NCBI RefSeq assembly: GCF_030409875.1
Contig: NZ_JAUFQR010000001.1
Span: 3,162,001-3,226,000, forward strand
DNA: 64,000 bases
Origin: Chryseobacterium tructae
Lineage (GTDB): Bacteria; Bacteroidota; Bacteroidia; Flavobacteriales; Weeksellaceae
Reading direction: 5' to 3'
Part shown: positions 39,107 to 47,900 of the stretch, piece after piece
Layout: every line of letters begins with the position of its first letter
How positions within the stretch are numbered: position 1 is the stretch's first letter
The notes under the pieces: generated by a model
What the model saw: only the letters and a program-made list of their open reading frames with translations
Database searches by the model: none
What the model was told of the DNA's origin: nothing
Made by a program: the position numbers and the translations under genes

Positions 39107-39478
39107 TCAATATTTTACAATTTGGTAACCCCTTATTTTGAAAACAAAATGCAACCAGTCATACTTCACAAAAATGGCAAGACTTTTATTTTTACCGGTT
39201 ATCTTAATTTCACTTTCCTGAAAAAAATAGAAAGGAATTCCGTTGGCAACTTTCACTTCTGCATGATCAATATCCATTTTCAGCAGCTGATCTCTCAGAT
39301 CATTTCCTATATTTTCGATACCAAACCCAGTAAAATTTTTATTGGTTTTAAATTCCAGATGTTCAATATTCCGTGTGTTGATATTCTTTAGATTATCTTT
39401 AAGATTCGAATTCACCCATTGCTTCATAAGAAATGAAACAATAAGCACAGAAAAAAGAAACTTGGTATTAGCTTTCAT
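39107..39478 (-). CDS. Hypothetical protein with one N-terminal hydrophobic segment
   Basis: About 123 residues with a hydrophobic start (FLFSVLIVSFLMKQW), which may be a signal or anchor, followed by a soluble domain (EHLEFKTNKNFTGFGIENIG). In-frame ATGs at 39490 and 39484 are alternatives. It overlaps the next upstream gene by about 11 bases. Function unknown. Confidence 0.45.
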   Translation of the reverse strand: MKANTKFLFSVLIVSFLMKQWVNSNLKDNLKNINTRNIEHLEFKTNKNFTGFGIENIGNDLRDQLLKMDIDHAEVKVANGIPFYFFQESEIKITGKNKSLAIFVKYDWLHFVFKIRGYQIVKY

Positions 39479-39764
39479 TGGCATGATCATTATTTCCTTT
39501 TATAATTACATACAGCCAGAATACTGTACACAAGCCCAACAGTCCCAGATAAAACCAATGCATCCAGACATAGTAATAGAAGAAGAGTAAGGGGAGATCA
39601 ACATCTGTAAGGAATTTGTCTGCAAGAGTTACTGTTATTATACAAGTAATCCAAAATAGAAATGACAGAGCAACTCCTATCTTATACCACTTCATTCTTT
39701 TTTTATATAAGAAATAGGAAATAATATAAGGAGCCAGAAACAGAACAAGTATGATAATGTACAT
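39468..39764 (-). CDS. Small multi-pass membrane hypothetical protein
   Basis: 98 residues with three membrane segments (IIILVLFLAPYIISYFLY, GVALSFLFWITCIITVTL, FYLGLLGLCTVFWLYVII). No recognised family. It overlaps the downstream gene, suggesting co-translation. Confidence 0.5.
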   Translation of the reverse strand: MYIIILVLFLAPYIISYFLYKKRMKWYKIGVALSFLFWITCIITVTLADKFLTDVDLPLLFFYYYVWMHWFYLGLLGLCTVFWLYVIIKGNNDHANES

Positions 39765-39813
39765 GATAAAGGCAGGTTATAGGTTTAAATATTTAAGCTA
39801 AAAAAGAAAACTG

Positions 39814-40085
39814 CTAATCTACTTCTTCATTCTGAAAAAAATCGGCAAATTCATCATCAATAGCATCATTTTGTGCCACACTTTCTGACTAGTAGGGAGC
39901 ATGCACAATATGCCTTCTCACTTCCCAAAAAGTGTACTGGCCTCTCAGTCTCCTGTTCATCAAAAAGTGAGATTCTCCCTGGGATAACCCTTCTTTTTTA
40001 AATTTTCTATAAGCTGATCTAGGGGCGTCTTTGTAGTGTATACCTTATCGAAAACAGAGTCAAAATATTCATCGTTTCTTTCCAT
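39814..40085 (-). pseudogene. Small hypothetical gene with a frameshift and an in-frame TAG
   Basis: From ATG 40085 (MERNDEYFDSVFDKVY) the reading ends early unless one A is added to the A-run near 40000-40005; then it continues SQGESHFLMNRRLRGQYTFW to HAPY. A TAG at 39889-39891 follows, after which the same frame goes on as SESVAQNDAIDDEFADFF to a final TAG at 39814. The intact product would be 90 residues with a Q codon (CAG) where TAG is. The acidic C-terminus supports one gene. Function unknown. Confidence 0.5.
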
Positions 40086-40195
40086 CTTTGTGTTTTATTA
40101 ATAGTAATTTATGGGTCTTTAAATTTCATCAAAAAAAGGATTATCTGTTAAAATTTCCAACCTTTCATTATTCAGATAAAAATATATTTACGTAT

Positions 40196-40393
40196 TTATT
40201 TTTTTAATTTCCGAACAACATATTGCATCAAGTAATAAATTGATACTACAGAAAGAATAATCAAAAATAGATCCATATTCCTTTTTTCTCCTAAAGGGAA
40301 ATATTTCAAAAAAAGTATTATCATAATTGCTACAATCAACCCTATTGCTACAAAAACTGCTACAAACAACACTATTCTAAAATTATTGTTCAT
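40196..40393 (-). CDS. Small membrane hypothetical protein
   Basis: 65 residues with two hydrophobic segments (FRIVLFVAVFVAIGLIVAIM and LFLIILSVVSIYYLM). Function unknown. Last gene of the small-gene stretch. Confidence 0.4.
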   Translation of the reverse strand: MNNNFRIVLFVAVFVAIGLIVAIMIILFLKYFPLGEKRNMDLFLIILSVVSIYYLMQYVVRKLKK

Positions 40394-40671
40394 CCTTTTG
40401 ACTAATTTTACAGATTGTAATTTTTAAGTTTTCTCCATCTTATTTTAAGATTAATACAAGATACGTAGTATTGATTCATCATACAATACTATTTTTCATA
40501 TCATCTACTCTATTTTTTAAGTAAAAAAGGGCAAACAATCCTATTAATAAAGACTTTATAAAAAATTTTATCAGGATGTCTTTTTATTTATTTATATTAA
40601 TTCCAGATAAACGAAATTATTTTCATCTATTATCATAAATTATTAATATTTTAGCGGTATAATTAGAACGA

Positions 40672-41553
40672 ATGGGAATAGCCCTTAAACCAATAGATAT
40701 TGTAGATGACATTTCACAGGAAGATTTCCGTGAAAAATACCTAAAACCACGCAGACCAGTGGTAATCAAAAACATGGCAAAAAATTGGCCTGCATATCAA
40801 AAATGGACAATGGAGTACATGAAAGAAGTTGTAGGCGATGTTGAGGTACCTCTATACGACAGCGCTAAAGCCGATCCTGCAGCTCCTATCAATACTCCTA
40901 CGACCAAAATGCCTTTTGGGGAATATGTAGACCTCATTCAACGGGAACCTACGGATCTGAGAATTTTCTTTTTTGATCCTATCAAATTTGCGCCTAAATT
41001 ATTGGATGATTATATCCCGCCTAAGACTCTGATGGGTGGATTTTTGGATAAATATCCTAGTATGTTCTTTGGAGGCAAAGGTTCTGTGACTTTCCTACAT
41101 TATGATATCGATATGCCTCATATCTTTCATACCCATTTTAACGGAAGAAAGCATGTCCTTCTTTTCGAATACAAATGGAAAACCCGTTTATATAAACTTC
41201 CTTATGCAACTTATGCACTGGAAGACTATGATATTTCCAACCCTGATTTTGAAAAATTCCCGGCCCTGGATGGCATTGAAGGAATAGAATGTTATCTTGA
41301 GCATGGTGATACCCTGTTTATGCCTACTGGCTGGTGGCATTGGATGAAATATCTGGATGGTTCTTTCTCTCTTTCTCTTCGTGCATGGGATAAAAGCTGG
41401 GCAGTAAAAGCACATTCTCTATGGAATCTGGCTGTTCAAAGAAACTTTGACAACTTCATGAAAGGAAGGTATAAAAAGAGATACATGGACTGGAAGGAAA
41501 GAAAATCCGTTGAGAGAGCGAATATTGCTCTAAAAAAAGGACTTCCTAAATAA
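40672..41553 (+). CDS. Cupin-like domain (cupin_8/JmjC-type) protein
   Basis: 293 residues. The cupin_8 fold is shown by PRRPVVIKNMAKNWPAYQKW at the start, then the iron-binding HYDIDMPHIFHTHF (HxD with His) near residues 144-157, and GDTLFMPTGWWHWMK holding the second His near residues 223-237. These enzymes are Fe(II)/2-oxoglutarate-dependent hydroxylases of proteins or small molecules. It acts in the cytoplasm; substrate unknown. It is followed by a perfect inverted repeat and a membrane-protein gene. Confidence 0.82.
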   Translation: MGIALKPIDIVDDISQEDFREKYLKPRRPVVIKNMAKNWPAYQKWTMEYMKEVVGDVEVPLYDSAKADPAAPINTPTTKMPFGEYVDLIQREPTDLRIFFFDPIKFAPKLLDDYIPPKTLMGGFLDKYPSMFFGGKGSVTFLHYDIDMPHIFHTHFNGRKHVLLFEYKWKTRLYKLPYATYALEDYDISNPDFEKFPALDGIEGIECYLEHGDTLFMPTGWWHWMKYLDGSFSLSLRAWDKSWAVKAHSLWNLAVQRNFDNFMKGRYKKRYMDWKERKSVERANIALKKGLPK

Positions 41554-41582
41554 ATAGCTTTTCATTCACCGGTATTATGCGA

Positions 41583-41612
41583 TATGCAATTTAAAAATGA
41601 TTAAATTGCATA
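41583..41612. repeat. Perfect 12-bp inverted repeat
   Basis: TATGCAATTTAA and TTAAATTGCATA around AAATGA. It lies between the cupin-like and membrane-protein genes and has no T-tract, so it is more likely a binding site or mRNA hairpin than a terminator. Confidence 0.5.
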
Positions 41613-41640
41613 GTGAATCCGTTCCCTTAATACCTCGTGT

Positions 41641-42363
41641 ATGTTCGAAAAATTGATTGATAGCTTTGAGAAGCTATGTCTTCAGATCATTATTGAAATA
41701 CTGCTGGTACCGGTGACAATTTTTAAATTGTTTCAGAACTCCCGCCGTTGCTACGACCTATCCGTTCATGAAATGGAAAAGGAAGAAACAGAACGCTTTC
41801 ATGATTACCTATCTCCTATCAAGCTTTCTGTGTATACTTCTGTGATCATTTCTGTCCTTTTAATGGATTACAGTGGTCAGCAGAATATCCTTTCGAAGAT
41901 CAAGGGATTGAGCATGGTAGAAAAAGCTTTATTTATCTTTTTGATAAACAATTTTACGGCAGTGGTATTCAGTGTTATATTGTTATGGTATAAAAAGGAA
42001 AAAGTAAATACGGTGACTTTTCGTACTTTGCTTTTTTCTTTTATTTATACAACCGTTTACACGTCTACTCCATTTTTCATTCTGATTATTTCTGCTATGT
42101 TTTTGGGGCAGACTATCAATGTGCAATCTTATCTGGATCATTTTAATAAAATATCAGATTCCGGGGATTATAGTTCAAGAGATTATATCTTTCTCATTAT
42201 TTTTTTCCTGTTTTTTGCCATAGGAATGATTGGATTAGTTAAGCTATTCAAAGCACTCCATTATATCCTGAAGGAAAACTTTCGGTATCATCCTTATGTA
42301 GTATGGTTCTTTACTTTATTATTTTTCCTCATCCAGCTTTATTATGCCCGCGGGTTTGTATAA
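41641..42363 (+). CDS. Multi-pass membrane hypothetical protein
   Basis: 240 residues with four or five hydrophobic segments: IIEILLVPVTIFKLF, SVYTSVIISVLLMDY, ALFIFLINNFTAVVFSVIL, FSFIYTTVYTSTPFFILIIS and FLIIFFLFFAIGMIGLV. No motif recognised; the layout resembles small YIP1-like or DUF3667-like permeases (uncertain). It is probably in the inner membrane. Confidence 0.6.
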   Translation: MFEKLIDSFEKLCLQIIIEILLVPVTIFKLFQNSRRCYDLSVHEMEKEETERFHDYLSPIKLSVYTSVIISVLLMDYSGQQNILSKIKGLSMVEKALFIFLINNFTAVVFSVILLWYKKEKVNTVTFRTLLFSFIYTTVYTSTPFFILIISAMFLGQTINVQSYLDHFNKISDSGDYSSRDYIFLIIFFLFFAIGMIGLVKLFKALHYILKENFRYHPYVVWFFTLLFFLIQLYYARGFV

Positions 42364-42794
42364 TGAGAGATCAAAGGAATACCATTATCAGCTGATAATT
42401 TCGTCTGAGTATCAAAAAAAAGATATAAAATCCATTCCCAGGTTTTTACAAGCTACTACAACTATCCTTCAACAAAACGTAAATGCAATGCAAATACAAT
42501 ACTTTACAAAGATGTAGCACATAAGTAGACCTTAATTCTTGTCTAAGGATAATCGTTTTTCATTAACATTGTATTGATATAAAAACACAAAGCTTATTCC
42601 ATTAAATTTTGAAATCCGAAATGCTGCATTTCTATCAAAGTGGATATCACCGTGAAAAATATTTTAATAGTAATTACTCATTATTTTCTTCATAAGCAGA
42701 ACTTATAAAACTCAAGTTGGTATAAATTCCTCAAAAAGTACATCTAAAAATGTAGCAGAGAGTAATCAGCAAAAAAACACAATACCCTGTATTA
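42364..42794. other. 431-base upstream region of the second HTH gene, with a likely relic
   Basis: Mostly AT-rich. Near 42650-42790 a plus-strand reading LLIIFFISRTYKTQVGINSS with a preceding MKNILIVIT in another frame looks like a decayed signal peptide plus the start of a QVGIN-type secreted protein, similar to the 22-25 kb family. It is broken by frameshift and has no domain afterwards. No other feature. Confidence 0.4.
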
Positions 42795-43223
42795 ATGAAC
42801 CTCAAAAAAATACATATTGGCAAGCTTATACAAATAAGAGTTGAAGAAAAAGAAATAGACTTAGCTCGTCTATGCAACTACTTCAAGTGTACAGAAGATG
42901 AACTTAAAAGAATATATCAATCTGAAGGTATTTCAACAGCATTACTTTTACAATGGAGTACGTTATTGGAATATGATTTCTTTAGGCTTTACTCTCAACA
43001 TCTTATTTTTTATTCTCCACTCAACATTCATAATTCTCAGAAAGATGCTGGTTTAAAAACCTCCCTGCTTCAATTTAGAAAAAATATTTATACCATTGAG
43101 ATGATTGGATTTATTCTGGAAATGATTGGCTCCGGGATAAAAACCAAACAACAAGTCATTACGGAATATAGAATTCCCAAAACAACGCTATACAAATGGA
43201 TTGAAAAATATTCATCCTCATAA
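42795..43223 (+). CDS. Helix-turn-helix protein, paralogue of the 21.2-kb gene
   Basis: 142 residues. Shares IDLARLCNYFKCTEDELKRI, YDFFRLYSQHLIFYSP and the C-terminal HTH (EYRIPKTTLYKWIEK) with the minus-strand gene at 21227. No second partner follows, unlike the 21 kb pair. It has no catalytic domain, so a regulatory role is likely. It ends at a terminator at 43329-43356 and is followed by TetR and then a secreted-protein locus of the same broad type. Confidence 0.7.
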   Translation: MNLKKIHIGKLIQIRVEEKEIDLARLCNYFKCTEDELKRIYQSEGISTALLLQWSTLLEYDFFRLYSQHLIFYSPLNIHNSQKDAGLKTSLLQFRKNIYTIEMIGFILEMIGSGIKTKQQVITEYRIPKTTLYKWIEKYSSS

Positions 43224-43328
43224 AATACAGTCTTTACTTATGTACTATGGAAAATATATTCAACCAAATAACAAAATCTTTTCTCTTCTAAAGCTAAACT
43301 AATCAACCATATTCAGTAGGGATCTTAT

Positions 43329-43356
43329 ACAGCAGTGAACATTCATTGCTGTTTTT
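43329..43356 (+). terminator. Terminator after the second HTH gene
   Basis: ACAGCAGTGAA (43329-43339) pairs with TTCATTGCTGT (43342-43352) with one G-U pair, followed by TTTT. The stem is strong; the loop is short. Confidence 0.7.
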
Positions 43357-43405
43357 ATCTGTTATTTTCACATTAATAATAAAGTAGTTACATGTTTTTT
43401 TAACA

Positions 43406-43421
43406 AACATACCAGTCTGTT
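43406..43421. promoter_or_regulatory. Operator candidate of TetR
   Basis: AACATAC-CA-GTCTGTT is an imperfect palindrome (six of seven arm bases match). It lies 36 bases before the TetR start and just upstream of the -7 box at 43433, so binding would block transcription. Confidence 0.5.
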
Positions 43422-43432
43422 CATTTTTTAAT

Positions 43433-43440
43433 TACATTTG
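43433..43440 (+). promoter_or_regulatory. -7 box of the TetR gene
   Basis: TACATTTG matches TAnnTTTG. It lies 17 bases before the ATG at 43457. Confidence 0.5.
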
Positions 43441-43456
43441 TGAAAATTTTTAACCA

Positions 43457-43993
43457 ATGTCTCGACCTCGCGAAAGAATATTAAGTACAACTTTGCTCTT
43501 GTTTCATAGACAAGGTTTTAATAGTACTGGCATTAATCAGATCATTGAAGAAGCCAAGGTTTCAAAAGCCAGTTTCTACCAGCATTTTAAATCTAAGGAT
43601 GATTTGTGTATTGAGTTTCTCAACAAAAGATATGACTATTGGGTATCTGAGTTGGAAAAATTCATATCCGGAGCTTTAACCTCTGAAGAGAAGATACTGA
43701 AGTCTTTCGATTTTCTTATTTATATGAATCAAAAAGAAGATTTCAGAGGCTGTAGCTTTTGGAATATTCTATCTGAAATACCTGCTGATAAGGAGGAAAT
43801 TCATGTTGTCCTTCGTTGCCATAAGAATAAGTTGAGAATATTCTTTAACGAGGAAGCTAATGACGAAGCTTTTGCAGCTCATATTTATCTCCTTTTTGAA
43901 AGTTCAATCCTGACCAGCCAGCTCTACAGGTCAAACGAGTTCATAGAGACATCAAAAACAATTATTAAAAATATCCTTCACTCCTCACACTAG
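43457..43993 (+). CDS. TetR/AcrR family regulator
   Basis: 178 residues. The N-terminal HTH is RILSTTLLLFHRQGFNSTGI, then INQIIEEAKVSKASFYQHFK and SKDDL, the standard TetR sequence. The C-terminal domain is the helical ligand-binding part. It probably represses itself through the palindrome at 43406-43421. No obvious target efflux gene is adjacent; the S74-type protein gene starts 45 bases downstream. Confidence 0.88.
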   Translation: MSRPRERILSTTLLLFHRQGFNSTGINQIIEEAKVSKASFYQHFKSKDDLCIEFLNKRYDYWVSELEKFISGALTSEEKILKSFDFLIYMNQKEDFRGCSFWNILSEIPADKEEIHVVLRCHKNKLRIFFNEEANDEAFAAHIYLLFESSILTSQLYRSNEFIETSKTIIKNILHSSH

Positions 43994-44037
43994 GGAAGAA
44001 TTAATATACTCAATCAAAAAAAACAATTAAAAAAACT

Positions 44038-44889
44038 ATGCAAAACTCTACTTTTCTGCAGAAGACTCATTCTGCAATGTTCAGGCTATGCCTTATCGGA
44101 AGCACATCCATCAGCTCATTGATCTATTCTCAGGCCGGGATCAATACTCCTAACCCCAAGACTACCCTTGATATCACCGCCAAAACAGATGGAAGTTCAC
44201 AACCGGAAGGTCTTATGATACCACGGCTTACCGGAGATCAGATTCAAACCATGACGGCAAACATGCAACCTGGAACAGAATCACTGATGATCTATGCAAC
44301 AGTCTCTCCTGTTTCTCCTACTTCGAAAGTAGCCAAGATCACACAACCTGGATATTATTTTTGGAATGGAAGTAATTGGGAAAGTATGGGAGTCAACTCC
44401 AACCTCTATACCTCAGATGGAGCGATCGTAACTTCTTTAGCCTCAAGAAATGTAGATTTGAACGGCAAAAATCTTGTCTTTTCCGGAACTGGTAGTGTAG
44501 GGATTGGAACTACTCCTTCTGCTTCTGCTAAACTAGATGTTGCAGGAACGGTAAAAGCAAGTGCTATAGACTATAATTCAGATGAAAGGTTGAAACAAAA
44601 TATCACTGAAATAAAAGCGTCCAACGAAATCATTAATAAACTAAGACCAGTTTCTTATTTCTGGAACGAAACAGGAAAAAAGAAAGGCGGAAATGCTCAA
44701 CTTCAGTACGGTCTAGTTGCCCAGGAAGTGGAAAAAGTACTTCCCAACATCGTCAGCACCGATAATGACGGATATAAGTCTGTAAATTACAATGAGCTGA
44801 TTCCGCTCTTATTACAAACCATTCAGGAACAGGGTAAAAAAATCGAAGAATTACAAAGAGAGATACAGCAGCTGAAAAAATCGAAATAA
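44038..44889 (+). CDS. Secreted protein with C-terminal S74 (tail-fibre type) chaperone domain
   Basis: 283 residues. N-terminal signal-like stretch to YSQ, then AGINTPNPKTTLDITAK and LMIPRLTGDQI, then YYFWNGSNWESM, the same module as the 22-25 kb family. From about residue 180 on: SDERLKQNITEIKASNEIIN, then YGLVAQEVEKVLPNIV and a final coiled coil (EQGKKIEELQREIQQL). That is the peptidase S74/intramolecular chaperone domain known from phage tail fibres and bacterial surface proteins, which trimerises and can self-cleave. It precedes the giant four-module gene. Confidence 0.8.
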   Translation: MQNSTFLQKTHSAMFRLCLIGSTSISSLIYSQAGINTPNPKTTLDITAKTDGSSQPEGLMIPRLTGDQIQTMTANMQPGTESLMIYATVSPVSPTSKVAKITQPGYYFWNGSNWESMGVNSNLYTSDGAIVTSLASRNVDLNGKNLVFSGTGSVGIGTTPSASAKLDVAGTVKASAIDYNSDERLKQNITEIKASNEIINKLRPVSYFWNETGKKKGGNAQLQYGLVAQEVEKVLPNIVSTDNDGYKSVNYNELIPLLLQTIQEQGKKIEELQREIQQLKKSK

Positions 44890-44980
44890 CTCATGAAGAG
44901 AACAATTTTGATGCGTTTGCTCTTATCAAAGCCGGGCTATCTTGTCTCTGCTCATTATTAATCTTGTAATTCAAAAAACC

Positions 44981-47900
44981 ATGAAATTTAAATTATATCT
45001 CATTCTACTCTTTCTGATCAGCCAGAGTATTTTCGCCCAGAATAATTATTACTGGGTAGGCGGCGCCGGTAGCTGGAGTGACCTGAATCACTGGCGAATA
45101 GGCTCTACATCAGGACAGGCCGCTACTATTATTCCTTCCCGCTATGACAATGTTTATATTACTTCAGGAAGTGGTTTTCTTGCTAGTGGAGGAACATTAA
45201 CCATCCCATCATCAGCTACGTGTAAAGATTTCATTATAGATGATTCATTTACTACTAAACTGAGCTTCCCATCAGCAAGTATTTTTAATGTTTATGGAAA
45301 TCTAAAATGGAAGTCCAATGCCGCGGCATTGTATAATCTTACGATGAATCTGTTTTCAGACGGTTCCAATCCTACTCCCAACCTGATTGATGTTCCTGAT
45401 AATATGATTGATCCTTCTTCTATCAGCGGGAACTATCCATCTAACTTTAATCTTAACGGAAACGGAACTTTCAAACTTGTGAAAAATTTTGCAAGCAATG
45501 GCTTTTTCTTTTTCAACGTCAATGACAATGCTTTTTTAGATACTGACAATAAAAATATCAATACGATGGTATTCAGCCATAGTTCAGCCGCTGCTTCCAA
45601 TTTCAGGTCTTCAACAGTAACTACCACGAGTACTATGACTTTCAATTCGACAGCTAATCTTACCCAGGCTACGATTTCTTTTCCTGTACTTACGATACAA
45701 ACTACCCAGAATATCAAAAAAATACTCCTGACAGCTTCAAACTATTCCCAAATAACAAGCGGAAATCTTCTTACAGTAGATGAAATAACCGGAGTAGGTA
45801 CAGCAGGAGGTAATTTTACCGGAACTCAGTTTAATTTTAATAAGGTTAATCTGTATGCCTTCTACATGAATGCTAATCTATATAAAGCCAACGATATGGT
45901 TTTGGGTGATGGAAGTGCCGAACTGATAGGAACACGATTTGAAATAAAGAATATGACCCTGGGAAAGGGAAATAATATATTCAGAGCTACACAGTTTGAT
46001 ATCAATAATCTTACTTTGAATGGCGGACAGTACAACTTTAGACAGACTGCGGCTAATCCTTATTTTCAAGTTAATCAAACCCTTATTGCCAATACTTCAT
46101 GTAACGGAATCATTCCCAAGTTTGCAGCTGTAGAGCCTACATTACCATTAAATCTGATTCTTCCGGGTTCTATTAATGGAAATGGAACAGTCGCTTTTAA
46201 TGGATATAATTTAGCTTCTGTAAAGCTTACAGGAGGAGCTTCTGTAACAGCAGGCATAGATGGAGGCAATAATACCGGTGCTATTACTTATCCGGGGATA
46301 GCTGCAAAAACATATTACTGGATAGGCGGCGGTGGCAACTGGAATGATCCTGCCCATTGGTCATTCACATCAGGAGGATCTTCTGCCAATTGTATTCCTA
46401 TCATGTATGATGATGTGATCTTTAATGAAAACTCAGGTTTTACTTCGGGAAATAACATCGTTAATAATGGCGGAACAACAGCTTCAATAAGGAATATGAC
46501 CTGGAATAATGCTCCTGCCAACCCTATTTTGAATATTATTACCACATTGTATGGTAATCTTTACCTTCAGAAAGATATGTCTGTTCCTGTGGCAATTAAT
46601 TTCCTTAAATATAATACAGGAGACCCAACCGTTAATCGATATATGAGTTTGAAGGTCAGAAAGTCAACCAATTGAACATCTATGGAAATGATAATTTCTA
46701 CCTCATGCCCTCTAATTCGGGAACTCCTTATGATGTAGAGGTAGGAGGTATTTTCAATTTTGATAATAATGCCCTAACCAGTAACCTTTATGCTGACGGA
46801 AGAAAAATAAAAGCTGGTGAACTTTGGCTGGGAGGTAACAATGTTAATATAGATAATGCTTTGCTGAATCAAACTCTTTTAAATGTTCTGACGAAACAAA
46901 CCATTACCGCTCCTAATACGTCTGTATATTTTCAAAATTACAACGGACGTTATTACAGCTCGGGAAATAACGGGCATTTCTTTGGTAAAGCCTATAAGGA
47001 AGGAAATTTATTGGGAAATATACAGTATCTGAACACTAACACTTTTCAGGTAAACAATGGTGATATCAGGTTTTTTGGAAATATTAATACAAAAAATGTA
47101 GCCATTAATGCGGCTTCCAATATTACGATTTTTGATACGACAACAAAACTTACAATAACCGACAGCTGGATATTCAATCGTGCAGACTGTGATCTTATTC
47201 TTAATTTAACAGGTCAGGGTGGAAATAATCTGATCCTGGGCAACAATATCAACGGAAATGGATTCGTTGAACTGAATAGAATGAATATTTCCGGGATTAA
47301 TGCAGTCTATAGTACTCCTGTTGCAGGGGCTAAGCCTATCAACGCCAGCAATTCTATTGACAATGGAAATAATTCCGGGATCAATTTCAAGACCACTAGT
47401 TCTAAACTTCTATTGGAAAGGAGGTGGCGGAAGCTGGAATGATCTCAGCCATTGGTCTCTGGATCCTTCAAGTGCAAGAACAACAGCCAACTGCGGTCTT
47501 CCTACCATTAACGATAATGTTTTCTTTGACCAATATTCGGGGTTTTCCACCACTGGAATTACACCCATACAGATGAGTAATGATGTTTCAGTAAATGATA
47601 TTACATTCAGTGGATTAACTTCCGGATCAAGATCTTATTTTGGAGGAACTAACAATTACTACAAAATAAATGTCAACGGAAATATGGTACTGCATGCCGG
47701 ATATTATGATGCCGGATACTTCAGTGGATTTACTTTTATCAACATCAACAAACCTACTGGTGTTTTAAAAAGTGTAACTCCCAACGGGGCAACAAGCGCT
47801 TTCAATTTTTCAGGGGATGCTCAATGGAAAATCAACAGAGGATCTTCACAATATGACCTTACCGGTTCTTCAATCATCAGCCAAGCCGATATTCCCGGTA

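Noticed and set aside
45433..46545. Minus-strand open frames over the giant gene
   Set aside because: Translations are low-complexity shadows of Ser/Thr/Asn-rich coding sequence.
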